Shown here: in pieces, positions 19,598 through 28,851 of the stretch
Layout: the number at the start of each line of letters is the position of its first letter
How positions within the stretch are numbered: position 1 is the stretch's first letter
Source: Halocynthiibacter sp. SDUM655004
Lineage (GTDB): Bacteria; Pseudomonadota; Alphaproteobacteria; Rhodobacterales; Rhodobacteraceae
Direction: 5' to 3'
DNA length: 64,000 nucleotides
NCBI RefSeq assembly: GCF_026015885.1
Contig: NZ_JAPDUG010000002.1
Location: forward strand, 496,001-560,000
Notes under the pieces: generated by a model
The model's database searches: none
What the model was told of the DNA's origin: nothing
What the model saw: the letters and a program-made list of their open reading frames with translations, nothing else
Position numbers and translations under genes: made by a program

Positions 19598-21436
19598 ATG
19601 CAGTTTGAACTCCCCCGCCCCATTTTTGATGCCAACGCCAATTCCGGCGCGTCTCCGGAGGGCGAAGGGCTTGGCAATCTGCCCGAATGGGATTTGAACG
19701 ATCTCTATACAGCAGAGGACGCGCCAGAACTTACCCGCGATATGGAATGGCTGGAAAAGGCCTGCGCCGACTTTGCCAGCACATACGAAGGTAAGCTCGA
19801 CGATCTCGACGCCGAGGGCATGTTGAAATGTGTACAAGATTACGAGGCGATTGATCTGATCGCGGGGCGCATCATGTCGTTTGCGGGTCTGCGGTATTAC
19901 CAGATCACCACCGATGCTGGCCGCGCAAAATTCATGTCGGACTGTCAGGAAAAAGTAACCGTATTCACCACGCCGCTTGTTTTCTACAGCCTCGAGATCA
20001 ACCGGATTGATGACGATAAGCTCGCTGAAATGTTCGCTGAGAATGCCGATCTCGCGCGTTATAAGCCGATATTTGACCGCCAACGCGCGATGAAACCCTA
20101 TCAGCTTTCTGATGAGCTTGAGCGTTTCTTACACGACCAATCAACCGTCGGCGCTGCCGCATGGAACCGCCTATTTGATGAGACGATTGCCGGACTTACC
20201 TTCGATATCGACGGCGAGGAACTGCCACTTGAAGCTGTTCTAAACATGCTCACAGATCAGGACCGCTCCAAGCGCGAAACAGCGAGCCATGCTCTCGCAA
20301 AAGTCTTCGAAGAGAACATCAAAATCTTTTCCCGCGTGCACAACACGCTTGCGAAAGAAAAGGAAATTGAAGATCGCTGGCGCAAAATGCCTACGGCTCA
20401 AACGGGCCGTCACCTGTCTAACCATGTTGAGCCCGAAGTGGTCGAAGCGCTGCGCAACGCGGTTGTAGCCGCTTATCCTAAGCTGTCGCACCGTTATTAC
20501 GCGCTCAAAGCCAAATGGCTTGGCCTCGAACAAATGGAAACATGGGATCGCAACGCCCCGCTTCCCAAGAAAGACGAAAAAACCGTTGCATGGGATGATG
20601 CCAAAGACATCGTTATGCAGGCATACAACGGTTTTGACCCGCGTATGGGCGAATTGGCCGAACCGTTCTTTAACAAAGGCTGGATCGACGCTGCTGTAAA
20701 ACCGGGTAAAGCACCGGGCGCTTTTGCGCACCCGACGGTCACAAATGTGCACCCCTATGTGATGCTCAACTATCTCGGCAAACCGCGTGATGTGATGACC
20801 CTTGCGCATGAGCTTGGCCACGGCGTCCATCAAGTATTGGCCGCAGAACAAGGCGAGTTGCTCGCCTCAACCCCGCTGACGCTGGCCGAGACAGCCTCTG
20901 TTTTCGGTGAAATGCTGACTTTCCAGCAAATGCTATCTGAGGCCAAAACCAAGGAAGAGCGCAAAATCCTGCTCGCTGGCAAGGTCGAAGACATGATCAA
21001 CACGGTGGTCCGCCAGATCGCGTTCTATGATTTTGAGTGCAAACTCCACGAAGCGCGTCGCAATGGCGAACTCACGCCAGAGGACATTAACACACTATGG
21101 ATGTCAGTGCAGGCCGAAAGCCTTGGCCCCGTCTTCAACTTTGAGAAGGGCTACGAAACGTTTTGGGCCTATGTACCGCATTTCGTGCACTCGCCCTTTT
21201 ACGTCTACGCCTATGCCTTTGGCGATGGCCTCGTAAATGCGCTCTATGCTGTGTATGCCGAAGGTGGCGAGGGCTTCCAAGAAAAGTACTTCGACATGCT
21301 GCGCGCGGGCGGATCGAAACATCACTCAGAGCTTCTTGCGCCCTTCGGTCTTGATGCCTCGGATCCTAAATTCTGGGATAAGGGGCTGTCGATGATATCA
21401 GGTATGATCGACGAGCTTGAAGCGATGGAAGACTAA
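19598..21436 (+). CDS. pepF: Oligoendopeptidase F (M3B peptidase)
   Basis: This 612-aa zinc peptidase carries the HELGH motif (H404-E405, H408) with a downstream glutamate in LAETASVFGEM. Length and N-terminal helical region match M3B oligoendopeptidase F, a cytoplasmic enzyme that trims peptides of about 7-17 residues. A GAGAGG lies before the ATG. It stands 78 bp after the hydrolase on the same strand and ends with a strong hairpin at 21449-21475. Confidence 0.94.
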   Translation: MQFELPRPIFDANANSGASPEGEGLGNLPEWDLNDLYTAEDAPELTRDMEWLEKACADFASTYEGKLDDLDAEGMLKCVQDYEAIDLIAGRIMSFAGLRYYQITTDAGRAKFMSDCQEKVTVFTTPLVFYSLEINRIDDDKLAEMFAENADLARYKPIFDRQRAMKPYQLSDELERFLHDQSTVGAAAWNRLFDETIAGLTFDIDGEELPLEAVLNMLTDQDRSKRETASHALAKVFEENIKIFSRVHNTLAKEKEIEDRWRKMPTAQTGRHLSNHVEPEVVEALRNAVVAAYPKLSHRYYALKAKWLGLEQMETWDRNAPLPKKDEKTVAWDDAKDIVMQAYNGFDPRMGELAEPFFNKGWIDAAVKPGKAPGAFAHPTVTNVHPYVMLNYLGKPRDVMTLAHELGHGVHQVLAAEQGELLASTPLTLAETASVFGEMLTFQQMLSEAKTKEERKILLAGKVEDMINTVVRQIAFYDFECKLHEARRNGELTPEDINTLWMSVQAESLGPVFNFEKGYETFWAYVPHFVHSPFYVYAYAFGDGLVNALYAVYAEGGEGFQEKYFDMLRAGGSKHHSELLAPFGLDASDPKFWDKGLSMISGMIDELEAMED

Positions 21437-21448
21437 TCCAAAACAAAA

Positions 21449-21475
21449 CGCGGGCGGCAAGGAACACCGCCCGCG
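21449..21475. terminator. Hairpin between convergent pepF and oxidoreductase genes
   Basis: A perfect 9-bp GC-rich stem (CGCGGGCGG with CCGCCCGCG, 9-nt loop) lies 12 bases after the pepF stop. The minus-strand side is followed by TTTTGTTTT, so it serves the convergent oxidoreductase well and possibly both. Confidence 0.7.
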
Positions 21476-21494
21476 AATATCCCATAATGGCGGC

Positions 21495-22469
21495 CTAGAC
21501 GTCAGTGCTTTTTTGAAACACGTCATCCATGAGCAGCTGTGTTTTCTTTGCGTCTTCTAGCGACCAAGGATAATCCGCGCCGGTCATTACCGATTTACAG
21601 AAGTTTTCAACCTGCAATGCATATTGCTCAACACCCGGATAGCGGATCACTTGCTCACCAGAGTCATTTGTAATGTGAAGCTGTGCTTCGGCGTAAACAT
21701 TTGCGTTGAAAGGTGTTTTCACAATGAGCTTGCCTCGGTCGCCAAAGAAAACGACCTCCTGATGAGACGTCAAACGCATTGAAACCATTCCAGAGTATGT
21801 GAACCCGTCCATACGGGCAAAAATATTCGTAAAGACATCCACGTCGTTCTCTTTACGCATTCTTACATCCAGAACTTCCGCCGTCTTTGCTTCGGTCGCA
21901 AAGAGAGTTGATCCAAGAATGTAAACTCCGATATCTCGCAACGCACCGCCGCCGTATTCAGGCAGGTTGCGGATGTTTTTGACGTCGGTTTCGTTGTTGT
22001 AGCAGAAGTTTGCGCTGACGTGGCGAAGCTCCCCGATCGCGCCATTTGCAATCTGTTTGCGCGCCTCAATCCACTGTGGGTGATGGGTGATCATAAAGGC
22101 TTCAGCGGCAAGCAGCCCTCTCTCATCGCGCAGGGCAATAAGATCGTCAAACTCGCCAGCTTCAAGCGCCAGAGGCTTTTCGCACAACACGTGTTTTCCT
22201 GCTTTGAGGGCCTTCTTGGACCACTCCACGTGTAGATTGTTTGGCAAAGGAATATAAACCGCGTCGATATCAGGCGTGTTTAGAAGCTCCTGATAATCGG
22301 TATAAACCGCCAGATTCGGGCAGAACTCCTGAAACGGAACCGCTTTAGCTTCTGAAGACGTGGCGAGCGCGGCAAACTCTGCGCCTTTTGCGCGGTGGAT
22401 CGCCGGAGCCATGTGATTGAGTGCGAAATTCGCGGCACCAAGCACGCCGAAACGAATAGGTTTTGTCAT
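21495..22469 (-). CDS. Gfo/Idh/MocA family oxidoreductase
   Basis: This 324-aa protein has an N-terminal Rossmann fold (FGVLGAANFALNHM), the CEKPLALE motif with the conserved lysine, and a C-terminal alpha/beta domain with GGGALRDIGVY. Members are NAD(P)-dependent sugar or polyol dehydrogenases. Substrate unknown; a dimeric dihydrodiol dehydrogenase-like or glucose-fructose-type enzyme is possible. GGGAGG lies before ATG 22469. It follows rpoH on the same strand at 59 bp but need not share its regulation. Confidence 0.88.
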   Translation of the reverse strand: MTKPIRFGVLGAANFALNHMAPAIHRAKGAEFAALATSSEAKAVPFQEFCPNLAVYTDYQELLNTPDIDAVYIPLPNNLHVEWSKKALKAGKHVLCEKPLALEAGEFDDLIALRDERGLLAAEAFMITHHPQWIEARKQIANGAIGELRHVSANFCYNNETDVKNIRNLPEYGGGALRDIGVYILGSTLFATEAKTAEVLDVRMRKENDVDVFTNIFARMDGFTYSGMVSMRLTSHQEVVFFGDRGKLIVKTPFNANVYAEAQLHITNDSGEQVIRYPGVEQYALQVENFCKSVMTGADYPWSLEDAKKTQLLMDDVFQKSTDV

Positions 22470-22528
22470 AAGATAGCCTCCCGAAATGGTTTGCGAGAGG
22501 CTATCAAGATTTCAAACAGGTGCAACGC

Positions 22529-23425
22529 CTAAGCGTTTGCGAGCATACCGTTTTCTTTTGCCAGCTCCCGCATGCGCTTTTGTAACTTCTCAAACGCACG
22601 CACTTCGATCTGGCGAATACGCTCGCGGCTGACGTTATATTGCGAAGACAACTCTTCGAGAGTCACTGGCTTGTCTTGAAGACGACGCTGAGTGAGGATG
22701 TCTTTTTCGCGGTCGTTCAATACGTCCATCGCCTCGATCAAAAGCCCACGACGCATATCAAGCTCGTCTTTACGCTCGTAATCTCCGGCTTGGTCGGCGT
22801 CGGTGTCTTCGAGCCAATCCTGCCATTGCGTTGCTGTATCGCCGTCGCTACCAACCATCGCATTCAGCGATGCATCACCACCGGACATACGTCGGTTCAT
22901 TGAAACGACTTCGTCCTCGCTTACACTTAGGTCATGCGCGATTTTTGCGACCTGATCCGGATGCAAATCACCATCTTCTAGAGCGCCGATACGGGCCTTT
23001 GCTTTACGCAAGTTGAAGAACAGCTTCTTTTGAGCGCTTGTCGTGCCTAGCTTAACAAGAGACCAACTCCGCAGCACATATTCTTGAATGCTGGCGCGGA
23101 TCCACCACATCGCATAAGTCGCGAGGCGGAACCCTTTCTCTGGGTCAAACCGCTTAACTGCCTGCATCAAGCCGACGTTCGCTTCCGAGACAACTTCGGC
23201 CTGCGGCAGACCGTAGCCCCGATAGCCCATGGCGATTTTGGCAGCGAGCCGGAGGTGGCTCGTTACGAGCTTGTGCGCAGCTTCGCTGTCCTGATCCTCT
23301 GCCCAACGCTTTGCGAGCATGTACTCTTCTTCCGGCTCAAGCATAGGAAATTTGCGGATTTCACGCAGGTACTGGCTCAGCCCCTGTTCTGGTGTTGCGG
23401 CCGGTAAATTCTTAAAATTGCTCAT
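22529..23425 (-). CDS. rpoH: Heat-shock sigma factor RpoH
   Basis: This 298-aa sigma-32 type factor directs RNA polymerase to heat-shock promoters. The RpoH box QKKLFFNLR between regions 2 and 3 is present, as are region 2 (GLMQAVKRFDPEKGFRLATY, then MWWIRASIQEYVL) and region 4 with a helix-turn-helix ([19 protein letters not shown]). A GGGGG lies before the ATG. Rhodobacterales often carry two RpoH proteins; only one is seen here. The 196-bp upstream gap probably contains its promoter, but I could not fix one. Confidence 0.95.
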   Translation of the reverse strand: MSNFKNLPAATPEQGLSQYLREIRKFPMLEPEEEYMLAKRWAEDQDSEAAHKLVTSHLRLAAKIAMGYRGYGLPQAEVVSEANVGLMQAVKRFDPEKGFRLATYAMWWIRASIQEYVLRSWSLVKLGTTSAQKKLFFNLRKAKARIGALEDGDLHPDQVAKIAHDLSVSEDEVVSMNRRMSGGDASLNAMVGSDGDTATQWQDWLEDTDADQAGDYERKDELDMRRGLLIEAMDVLNDREKDILTQRRLQDKPVTLEELSSQYNVSRERIRQIEVRAFEKLQKRMRELAKENGMLANA

Positions 23426-23621
23426 AATCTGTACCCCCTATAGTCCATGCGACCCGCCTTATGTTTAAGCGATTAACATTGAGTTAAGTTCTCGCTTGCC
23501 GTTTTCAAGAGGCTAATCTCAAATTCTGAATTCGGATTGTGGTTTTAGCTTACCAATACGCGAAAATAAACCTTATTCCCCAACTGTGTCAGCGCCTCAC
23601 AGCACTGTGTTGGTTTGTAAG

Positions 23622-24674
23622 CTAGGCATTCGATATCTGCTGAGGATCACCACCGAGAGCACGAATAAGCTCGGACATGTCATCAGGCAACGGTGCAGCA
23701 AACCGAAGCGTTTCTTCCGTAACCGGATGAACGAAACCCAGAGTTGCAGCATGAAGCGCCTGACGTGGGAAGACGCGCGCTGCTTCAACGCCGTCTTCGC
23801 CAATCGCTTTAACGTTCAACTTACGACGTCCGCCGTAGGTTGGGTCTCCAATCAGGCCGTGACCTGCGTGTGCCATATGAACGCGAATTTGATGCGTGCG
23901 CCCTGTTTCAAGCCAACATTCGATCAGGCTGGCAACAGCAGGAGTTCCGAGCGGCATGACAATTCGGCTACGCGTTACAGCATGACGTCCGCCGTGGAAC
24001 AGCACTGCCTGTTTTTGACGGTCTATTTTGTGTCGCGCCAAATGTGTTGTAATCTTCATGATGTTGCCCGGCTCGAAATTCACGCCTTTTACGCCACGCA
24101 ATCGCGGGTCATTCGCGTCAGGAACACCATATACAACCGCATGATAATGCCGCTCGACTGTGTGTTTCTCGAACTGTTTGGCAAGGCCATGATGCGCCGC
24201 GTCGGATTTCGCGACGACAAGAAGGCCGCTCGTTTCTTTATCGATCCGATGAACAATACCTGGGCGCTTCTCGCCGCCAACACCAGACAGGCTCTCGCCA
24301 CAGTGATGAAGCAAAGCATTGACCAGCGTACCAGATGGCGAACCGGGCGCCGGATGTACAACCATGCCAGCAGGCTTATTGATCACAATAAGGTCGTCGT
24401 CTTCAAAGACAACATCAAGCGGGATGTCTTCAGGGAGCATATGGCTTTCAGCAGAAACAGGAACAGTAATCTCAAAGACATCCCCTTCGGCAACAGTTGC
24501 GCGAGGATCTGTTTGCACTGATCCATTTTGCTGAACCATGCCCTGTTCCAGCAATTTCGCAATCCGTGAGCGGCTAAGCGACGCTTCCACTGGAACGTCA
24601 CGCGAAAGCGCTTTATCAAGGCGCTTGGGCGGATCAGGCTGGATCTCCACGCGAACAACAGAGGACATAGTCAT
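23622..24674 (-). CDS. rluD: RluD/RluA-family 23S rRNA pseudouridine synthase
   Basis: This 350-aa enzyme isomerises specific uridines in 23S rRNA. An N-terminal S4 domain (residues ~20-70, SRIAKLLEQGMV) precedes the catalytic domain with HRIDKETSGLLVV, whose aspartate (about residue 144) is the nucleophile, and the later GRTHQIRVHM motif. RluD is the best match because of the S4 domain, but RluC is not ruled out. The ATG at 24674 shares the tetramer CATG with the start of the plus-strand gene; a second in-frame ATG at 24668 would remove that overlap. Confidence 0.9.
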   Translation of the reverse strand: MTMSSVVRVEIQPDPPKRLDKALSRDVPVEASLSRSRIAKLLEQGMVQQNGSVQTDPRATVAEGDVFEITVPVSAESHMLPEDIPLDVVFEDDDLIVINKPAGMVVHPAPGSPSGTLVNALLHHCGESLSGVGGEKRPGIVHRIDKETSGLLVVAKSDAAHHGLAKQFEKHTVERHYHAVVYGVPDANDPRLRGVKGVNFEPGNIMKITTHLARHKIDRQKQAVLFHGGRHAVTRSRIVMPLGTPAVASLIECWLETGRTHQIRVHMAHAGHGLIGDPTYGGRRKLNVKAIGEDGVEAARVFPRQALHAATLGFVHPVTEETLRFAAPLPDDMSELIRALGGDPQQISNA

Positions 24675-24987
24675 GGATCATTCTCCTGAAACGGAACCGG
24701 AGCTACCGCCCAACCTGAAGTTCCTGCGAATTTTGGTTACGATTTTAACCGCAACAATGATTGCAGGGCTTGTAATTGTGATTGCGCTGCTTGTCACCCG
24801 TTTCCCAAAGAGCACGGGTTCAAGCCTTTCCGGCATTTCCGAAATTGAATTGCCCGCAGGCACCAAAGCGACCGCCTTCACCAAAGGCAACGATTGGTAT
24901 GCCGTTGTCACGGAGCAAGATCAGATTCTGATATTCGATACCGAAAGCGGCGACTTGCGGCAGACGATTCAAATCACGGCCAAGTAA
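24673..24987 (+). CDS. Small single-pass membrane protein (DUF6476-like)
   Basis: This 104-aa protein has a short acidic start, one membrane helix at about residues 17-42 (ILVTILTATMIAGLVIVIALLV) and a small periplasmic domain with a beta-rich pattern ending in GDLRQTIQITAK. It resembles a Rhodobacterales family I know as DUF6476; function unknown and the name is from memory. It is divergent from rluD with overlapping start codons and convergent with the DEAD-box gene (6-bp gap), so it is likely expressed from a promoter lying inside rluD. Confidence 0.8.
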   Translation: MDHSPETEPELPPNLKFLRILVTILTATMIAGLVIVIALLVTRFPKSTGSSLSGISEIELPAGTKATAFTKGNDWYAVVTEQDQILIFDTESGDLRQTIQITAK

Positions 24988-24993
24988 AAGGCG

Positions 24994-27081
24994 CTACTTT
25001 TTCTTAGTGCCCTTTCCACCCTTCGCAAATTTCCCTTTGCCGCTCACTTTGTGACGCAGCTTCTTGGATGGGTCGCGGGCATCGAAACCTGCAGGTGGTT
25101 TGGATTTTGGCGCCGTTTTAGATTTGTTCCGCTTTGGCACCGCATCTGCATTACCACCGAGCTTTGGTTTGAAATCGGAACTTGGCGCCTTGTCAAAACG
25201 CGCCTTCTTCGGCTTTTCGCGCTTTGCAGCAGCTCCATCCGATTTTGCAGGCTTTTCAAACTTTGCCGGTTTTTCCGAGCGCGCGGGCTTTTCAGAACGT
25301 TTCTTATATGAGTTTACATCGCCATGGGGCTTTTTGAATTCGCGCGGCTCTGGCTTATCGCCAAAGTCACGTTTCTTACCGCGCGGTTTCTGACCTGCTT
25401 GTCCACGATGGCCACCGGGTTTTCCCGGCTTCCGCGCGGGGCCCTTGCCGAATTTCGCGGGTCCAAGGTCTGGCGCCTTGTCGAGTTTCTTGACGACAAC
25501 GCCGTCTTCCAACTCGCCACCCTTGCCAACAACAGAGAAAAATCCGTCCGCAGCTTCGGCATTCAATTCAACAAAGGTTTCTTGCGGAACCATACGAATT
25601 GCACCGATCTCGCGTTTTGTAATCCCGCCGCTGCGGCACAAAAGAGGAATGAGCCAGCGCGGCTCGGCCTTTTGTTCGCGCCCTACTGAAAGCGTAACCC
25701 AAACCGAATTCTCGAAATCCGAGCGACGGCGATCTTCGCCCGCACCGACTTCGCGAAGTTCTTCTGGCGCGGAGCGCAACGCGCGATACTGAGCGATATA
25801 GGCCGCGGCAATTTCCTCTGGCGTCCGACCGTCGAGGAGTTTGGCGATCACAGCCTCTTCGCCCTCGGTCGAGACATTTGCAAAACCCTCGATTAGGCGT
25901 TCATTGTCTTTGTCGCGAACATCATCAGCATTGGGAGGAAGCCCCCAATTGGCCGTTACTTTCGCCCATTTCAAGAGGCGTTCAGCCTTGCCACGTTGGT
26001 TTTTCGGTACGATGAGCGCAGAGATACCCTTTTGTCCGGCACGGCCTGTTCGCCCTGAGCGGTGCAAGAGAGCCTCCTGGTTTTGTGGCAAGTCGGCGTG
26101 AACAACAAGCTCAAGACCCGGAAGGTCGATCCCGCGTGCGGCAACGTCAGTTGCAATACAGACCTGCGCGCGCCCATCACGCATGGCTTGAAGCGCGTGC
26201 GTCCGTTCAGATTGCGATAACTCACCTGAAAGCGCCACAACACGGAACCCTCGGTTGGTGAAACGTGCGGTCATGTGGTTCACAGTGGCGCGGGTCGCGC
26301 AAAACACGATCGAGGTTTCAGGCTCGTGATAACGCAGAAGATTGATGATCGCGTTTTCACGATCAGGCCCTGCACAGACGAGTGCTTGGTAATCAATGTC
26401 GACGTGTTGCTTGGCTTCGGAAACAGTGGCGACACGCACAGCGTCTTTTTGAAAGTTCTTGGCAAGCTCAGCGATTTGGCGCGGTACAGTCGCAGAGAAC
26501 ATCAACGACCGGCGGTCTTCCGGAGCAGAGCCAAGAATAAATTCGAGGTCCTCACGGAAGCCGAGGTCAAGCATCTCGTCAGCCTCATCAAGAACGATGG
26601 CTTTCATCTGGTCCATATCAAGCGACCCGCGCTCGATGTGGTCGCGCAGGCGGCCAGGTGTTCCAACAACGATGTGAGCACCCTTCTCAAGCGCGCGTCG
26701 CTCCGTGCGCATATCCATACCACCAACACAGGACGCAATCCGTGCACCAGTTTCTGCGTAAAGCCATTCAAACTCGCGCCGTACTTGCAATGCAAGTTCG
26801 CGGGTTGGCGCAACAACCAACGCAACAGGAGCTTCCGCACGTCCAAAGGCTTCTTGATCATCAAGCAGCGTAGGAGCAATCGCGATACCAAAAGCAACTG
26901 TCTTGCCCGAACCAGTCTGAGCAGAGACCAGCAAATCTGACGACACCAATTCAGGGTTGGAAACGTCTTTCTGAACCGGAGTCAGATCAGAGTAGCCCTT
27001 ATTGGTGAGGGCGCGGGCAAGGGGCGGCAGTATACCATCGAAGTGAGACACGGATTCTTCTTTCGGAAAGGATGCCGACAT
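24994..27081 (-). CDS. DEAD-box RNA helicase with DbpA-type RNA-binding domain
   Basis: This 695-aa ATP-dependent RNA helicase has Walker A AQTGSGKT (residues 54-61), a DEAD box, SAT motif (MFSATVPRQ) and HRSGRTGRAGQKG. Residues ~455-540 resemble the DbpA C-terminal RNA-binding fold that recognises 23S rRNA. The last ~130 residues are K/R/P/G-rich and likely disordered. The role is probably ribosome assembly or cold response. ATG 27081 is annotated, but a GTG at 27051 (V11, giving an SHFDGILPPL start) is a reasonable alternative and has a purine-rich AAAGAAGAA upstream. Confidence 0.92.
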   Translation of the reverse strand: MSASFPKEESVSHFDGILPPLARALTNKGYSDLTPVQKDVSNPELVSSDLLVSAQTGSGKTVAFGIAIAPTLLDDQEAFGRAEAPVALVVAPTRELALQVRREFEWLYAETGARIASCVGGMDMRTERRALEKGAHIVVGTPGRLRDHIERGSLDMDQMKAIVLDEADEMLDLGFREDLEFILGSAPEDRRSLMFSATVPRQIAELAKNFQKDAVRVATVSEAKQHVDIDYQALVCAGPDRENAIINLLRYHEPETSIVFCATRATVNHMTARFTNRGFRVVALSGELSQSERTHALQAMRDGRAQVCIATDVAARGIDLPGLELVVHADLPQNQEALLHRSGRTGRAGQKGISALIVPKNQRGKAERLLKWAKVTANWGLPPNADDVRDKDNERLIEGFANVSTEGEEAVIAKLLDGRTPEEIAAAYIAQYRALRSAPEELREVGAGEDRRRSDFENSVWVTLSVGREQKAEPRWLIPLLCRSGGITKREIGAIRMVPQETFVELNAEAADGFFSVVGKGGELEDGVVVKKLDKAPDLGPAKFGKGPARKPGKPGGHRGQAGQKPRGKKRDFGDKPEPREFKKPHGDVNSYKKRSEKPARSEKPAKFEKPAKSDGAAAKREKPKKARFDKAPSSDFKPKLGGNADAVPKRNKSKTAPKSKPPAGFDARDPSKKLRHKVSGKGKFAKGGKGTKKK

Positions 27082-27269
27082 TTATCGGCAGAAAGGGGGG
27101 ACATAAGCAGTCGAGCTTGGGAAAGCAACGAAATAAAGCGATTTCGCGCAGAAAAGGTGTATTGCTACCTTTAGACAGCGCCGAGCTTAAGGTGATTAAA
27201 TTTGCGTCTGCTGAAGTTCCTGTTTGCTTTGCGCGTTGGCAAAAATTTCCGAGGCGCAAAACAGAAACT

Positions 27270-27614
27270 TCAGCAGTTTCCGCGAGTGAGTTCTTTATCT
27301 GGGCCACCCTCGAGGTCACAAAGAACTTCGAGCATCCAAGCCTGAATGTCGCGTTCGTCGCAATTTCCCTCGGATGAAAACCCGAATTTGCCTGTATGAA
27401 ACGTGCCTTTGAGACGTGCCTTATTTTGGCTGGCCGCGCCCGTCTCCGGGTCGTTCCAAGTGTTGTTTTGACTGAAGTCCTCGTCGTTGCTGTTAACGGC
27501 CGCCATAGGCTCTGCAAAAAGCAGGACCGACGCCGACGGTGTTAAGCAGCCGTATTGAATCAACGCAACAATGGCATCCGCGGCGCTGTAGTGCGCATCA
27601 ACAGTCATGCTCAT
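27270..27614 (-). CDS. Hypothetical protein, 114 aa
   Basis: This is a possible small soluble gene that I do not recognise. The start ATG 27614 has GAGAG five bases upstream; the ATG at 27629 has none. The protein begins MSMTVDAHYSAADAIVALIQ and contains a polar middle and a cysteine-containing end (EVLCDLEGG). It has no membrane segment or signal peptide. It lies 188 bp upstream of the DEAD-box gene on the same strand. Overlapping frames on the other strand look less protein-like. The 261-bp stretch from here to the response regulator shows no further gene. Confidence 0.5.
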   Translation of the reverse strand: MSMTVDAHYSAADAIVALIQYGCLTPSASVLLFAEPMAAVNSNDEDFSQNNTWNDPETGAASQNKARLKGTFHTGKFGFSSEGNCDERDIQAWMLEVLCDLEGGPDKELTRGNC

Positions 27615-27875
27615 CTCTCTATTGCCCATTGTTTCAACTCGGTTTTAACCGCGAAATCCAAACTTTGCTGCCGGATCAGCCAATTAGATTGTTGACTTGC
27701 TCCCAGCACGGCCCGTCATCACGGTCTCGTCTTGGTCTTCAGTAAATCATAGGTACTCACGAACCCCATTACTGTAAAGATGCTAATAGCAAATAAATGC
27801 GCCAAAAAGAAGTGACGCTACGTCGCGACCTCGCAGCGCGAGAATCTGTTGTCTCGTTAAAATGAGGGGTATTGT

Positions 27876-28244
27876 TTAGAAACTGGCGTCAAGCGCTTCG
27901 AGAAGGTCTTCTTTTTTGAAGGGCTTATAAAGGAAATGATTGCGCCCTTTTAGATCGGCGAGCGCTGTCGTTATCTCCATCGACATCGCTCCACCCCCAC
28001 CAGAGACAAATATGACCGGAAGATCTGGCGCATTGCCTCGTAGCGCATCGCAAAGATCTAGCCCGCTCTCCGAACCAAGCCATATATCGAGAATAGCCGC
28101 ATCAATCGCGCCATCCTCGCTCTGACATGTAAGCGCTTCCGCAGCATTCGCACATGGAATCGGATGGTGCCCCGCTTGTTTCAGCATGACCTCCATCATT
28201 TCTCTCATGTTTGGCTCGTCATCTACGATAAGAATTCTGGCCAA
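27876..28244 (-). CDS. Single-domain response regulator (CheY-like receiver)
   Basis: This 122-aa protein is only a receiver domain. The acidic pair D8-D9, phosphoacceptor D53 (AILDIWLG), S81 and K107 (LYKPF) are all present, so it should be phosphorylated. It has no output domain and no adjacent histidine kinase. It starts 15 bp downstream of a MarR-like gene on the same strand, so the two are probably one operon and one pathway. Its effector could be the MarR protein or an outside partner; this is inference. Confidence 0.88.
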   Translation of the reverse strand: MARILIVDDEPNMREMMEVMLKQAGHHPIPCANAAEALTCQSEDGAIDAAILDIWLGSESGLDLCDALRGNAPDLPVIFVSGGGGAMSMEITTALADLKGRNHFLYKPFKKEDLLEALDASF

Positions 28245-28259
28245 GACTAACCCCGATCG

Positions 28260-28667
28260 CTACTGCATATCTTTTACGATTTGTTCCAACGCTTTATTAA
28301 ATGCATCCCTTTGATCTTCAGGTAGCTGAGACACGGAGTCAGCTAATCGCAAAAGCGGATCACTTTTCAAGGCCTCTACCGCTTCATCCGTCAAAAAAAG
28401 AAGAAAACTACGCGCATCCTTGGCGTTTTTCTTTTGAACAATGTAGCCCCGCTTCACCAAGGTTTGGATCGCGCGACTGAGCGGCGCAGCGGTAACGCCA
28501 AGGTAATTCGATATCATATTGGCTGTGCGCTGTTCTTCGGGTACGCGAGCAATGAAGCGCAAAATAGACCATTGCAGCGGCTGAATCGCTCCTGGCTCAC
28601 GACTTGGGTAAGTTGACCTCAGTATATTTTCCAGAAGCACCGCCGCAGCGATATCGCGTTTATTCAT
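28260..28667 (-). CDS. MarR-like winged-helix regulator
   Basis: This 135-aa protein has a winged helix-turn-helix: QWSILRFIARVPEEQRTANM, then YLGVTAAPLSRAIQTLVKRG and the wing IVQKKNAKDARSFLLFL, flanked by dimerisation helices. That is the MarR layout, including the conserved D-R in the wing (DARS). Ligand unknown. ATG 28667 is chosen with GGGGG upstream; GTG 28679 would add four residues. It is followed by an orphan receiver gene at 15 bp. Confidence 0.82.
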   Translation of the reverse strand: MNKRDIAAAVLLENILRSTYPSREPGAIQPLQWSILRFIARVPEEQRTANMISNYLGVTAAPLSRAIQTLVKRGYIVQKKNAKDARSFLLFLTDEAVEALKSDPLLRLADSVSQLPEDQRDAFNKALEQIVKDMQ

Positions 28668-28851
28668 ACGCACCCCCACGCATTATCACATCCACAATAC
28701 AGCAATAATTGTTACTAGCAATAAACATACCGCAAACAATTGAAAAATATCAAAATGAGGATACTAAACGGCTGTACGCTTACCAAATGTATGCTCGATA
28801 CAATCGAACATGACCCGAAGCGACAAAAGCCAATTTCCTAAAGAAGGAAGA

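Noticed and set aside
23586-24521. 311-residue open frame opposite the RluD-type gene
   Set aside because: Antisense to a gene with clear catalytic motifs; the sequence is rich in Cys, Arg and His and shows no domain.
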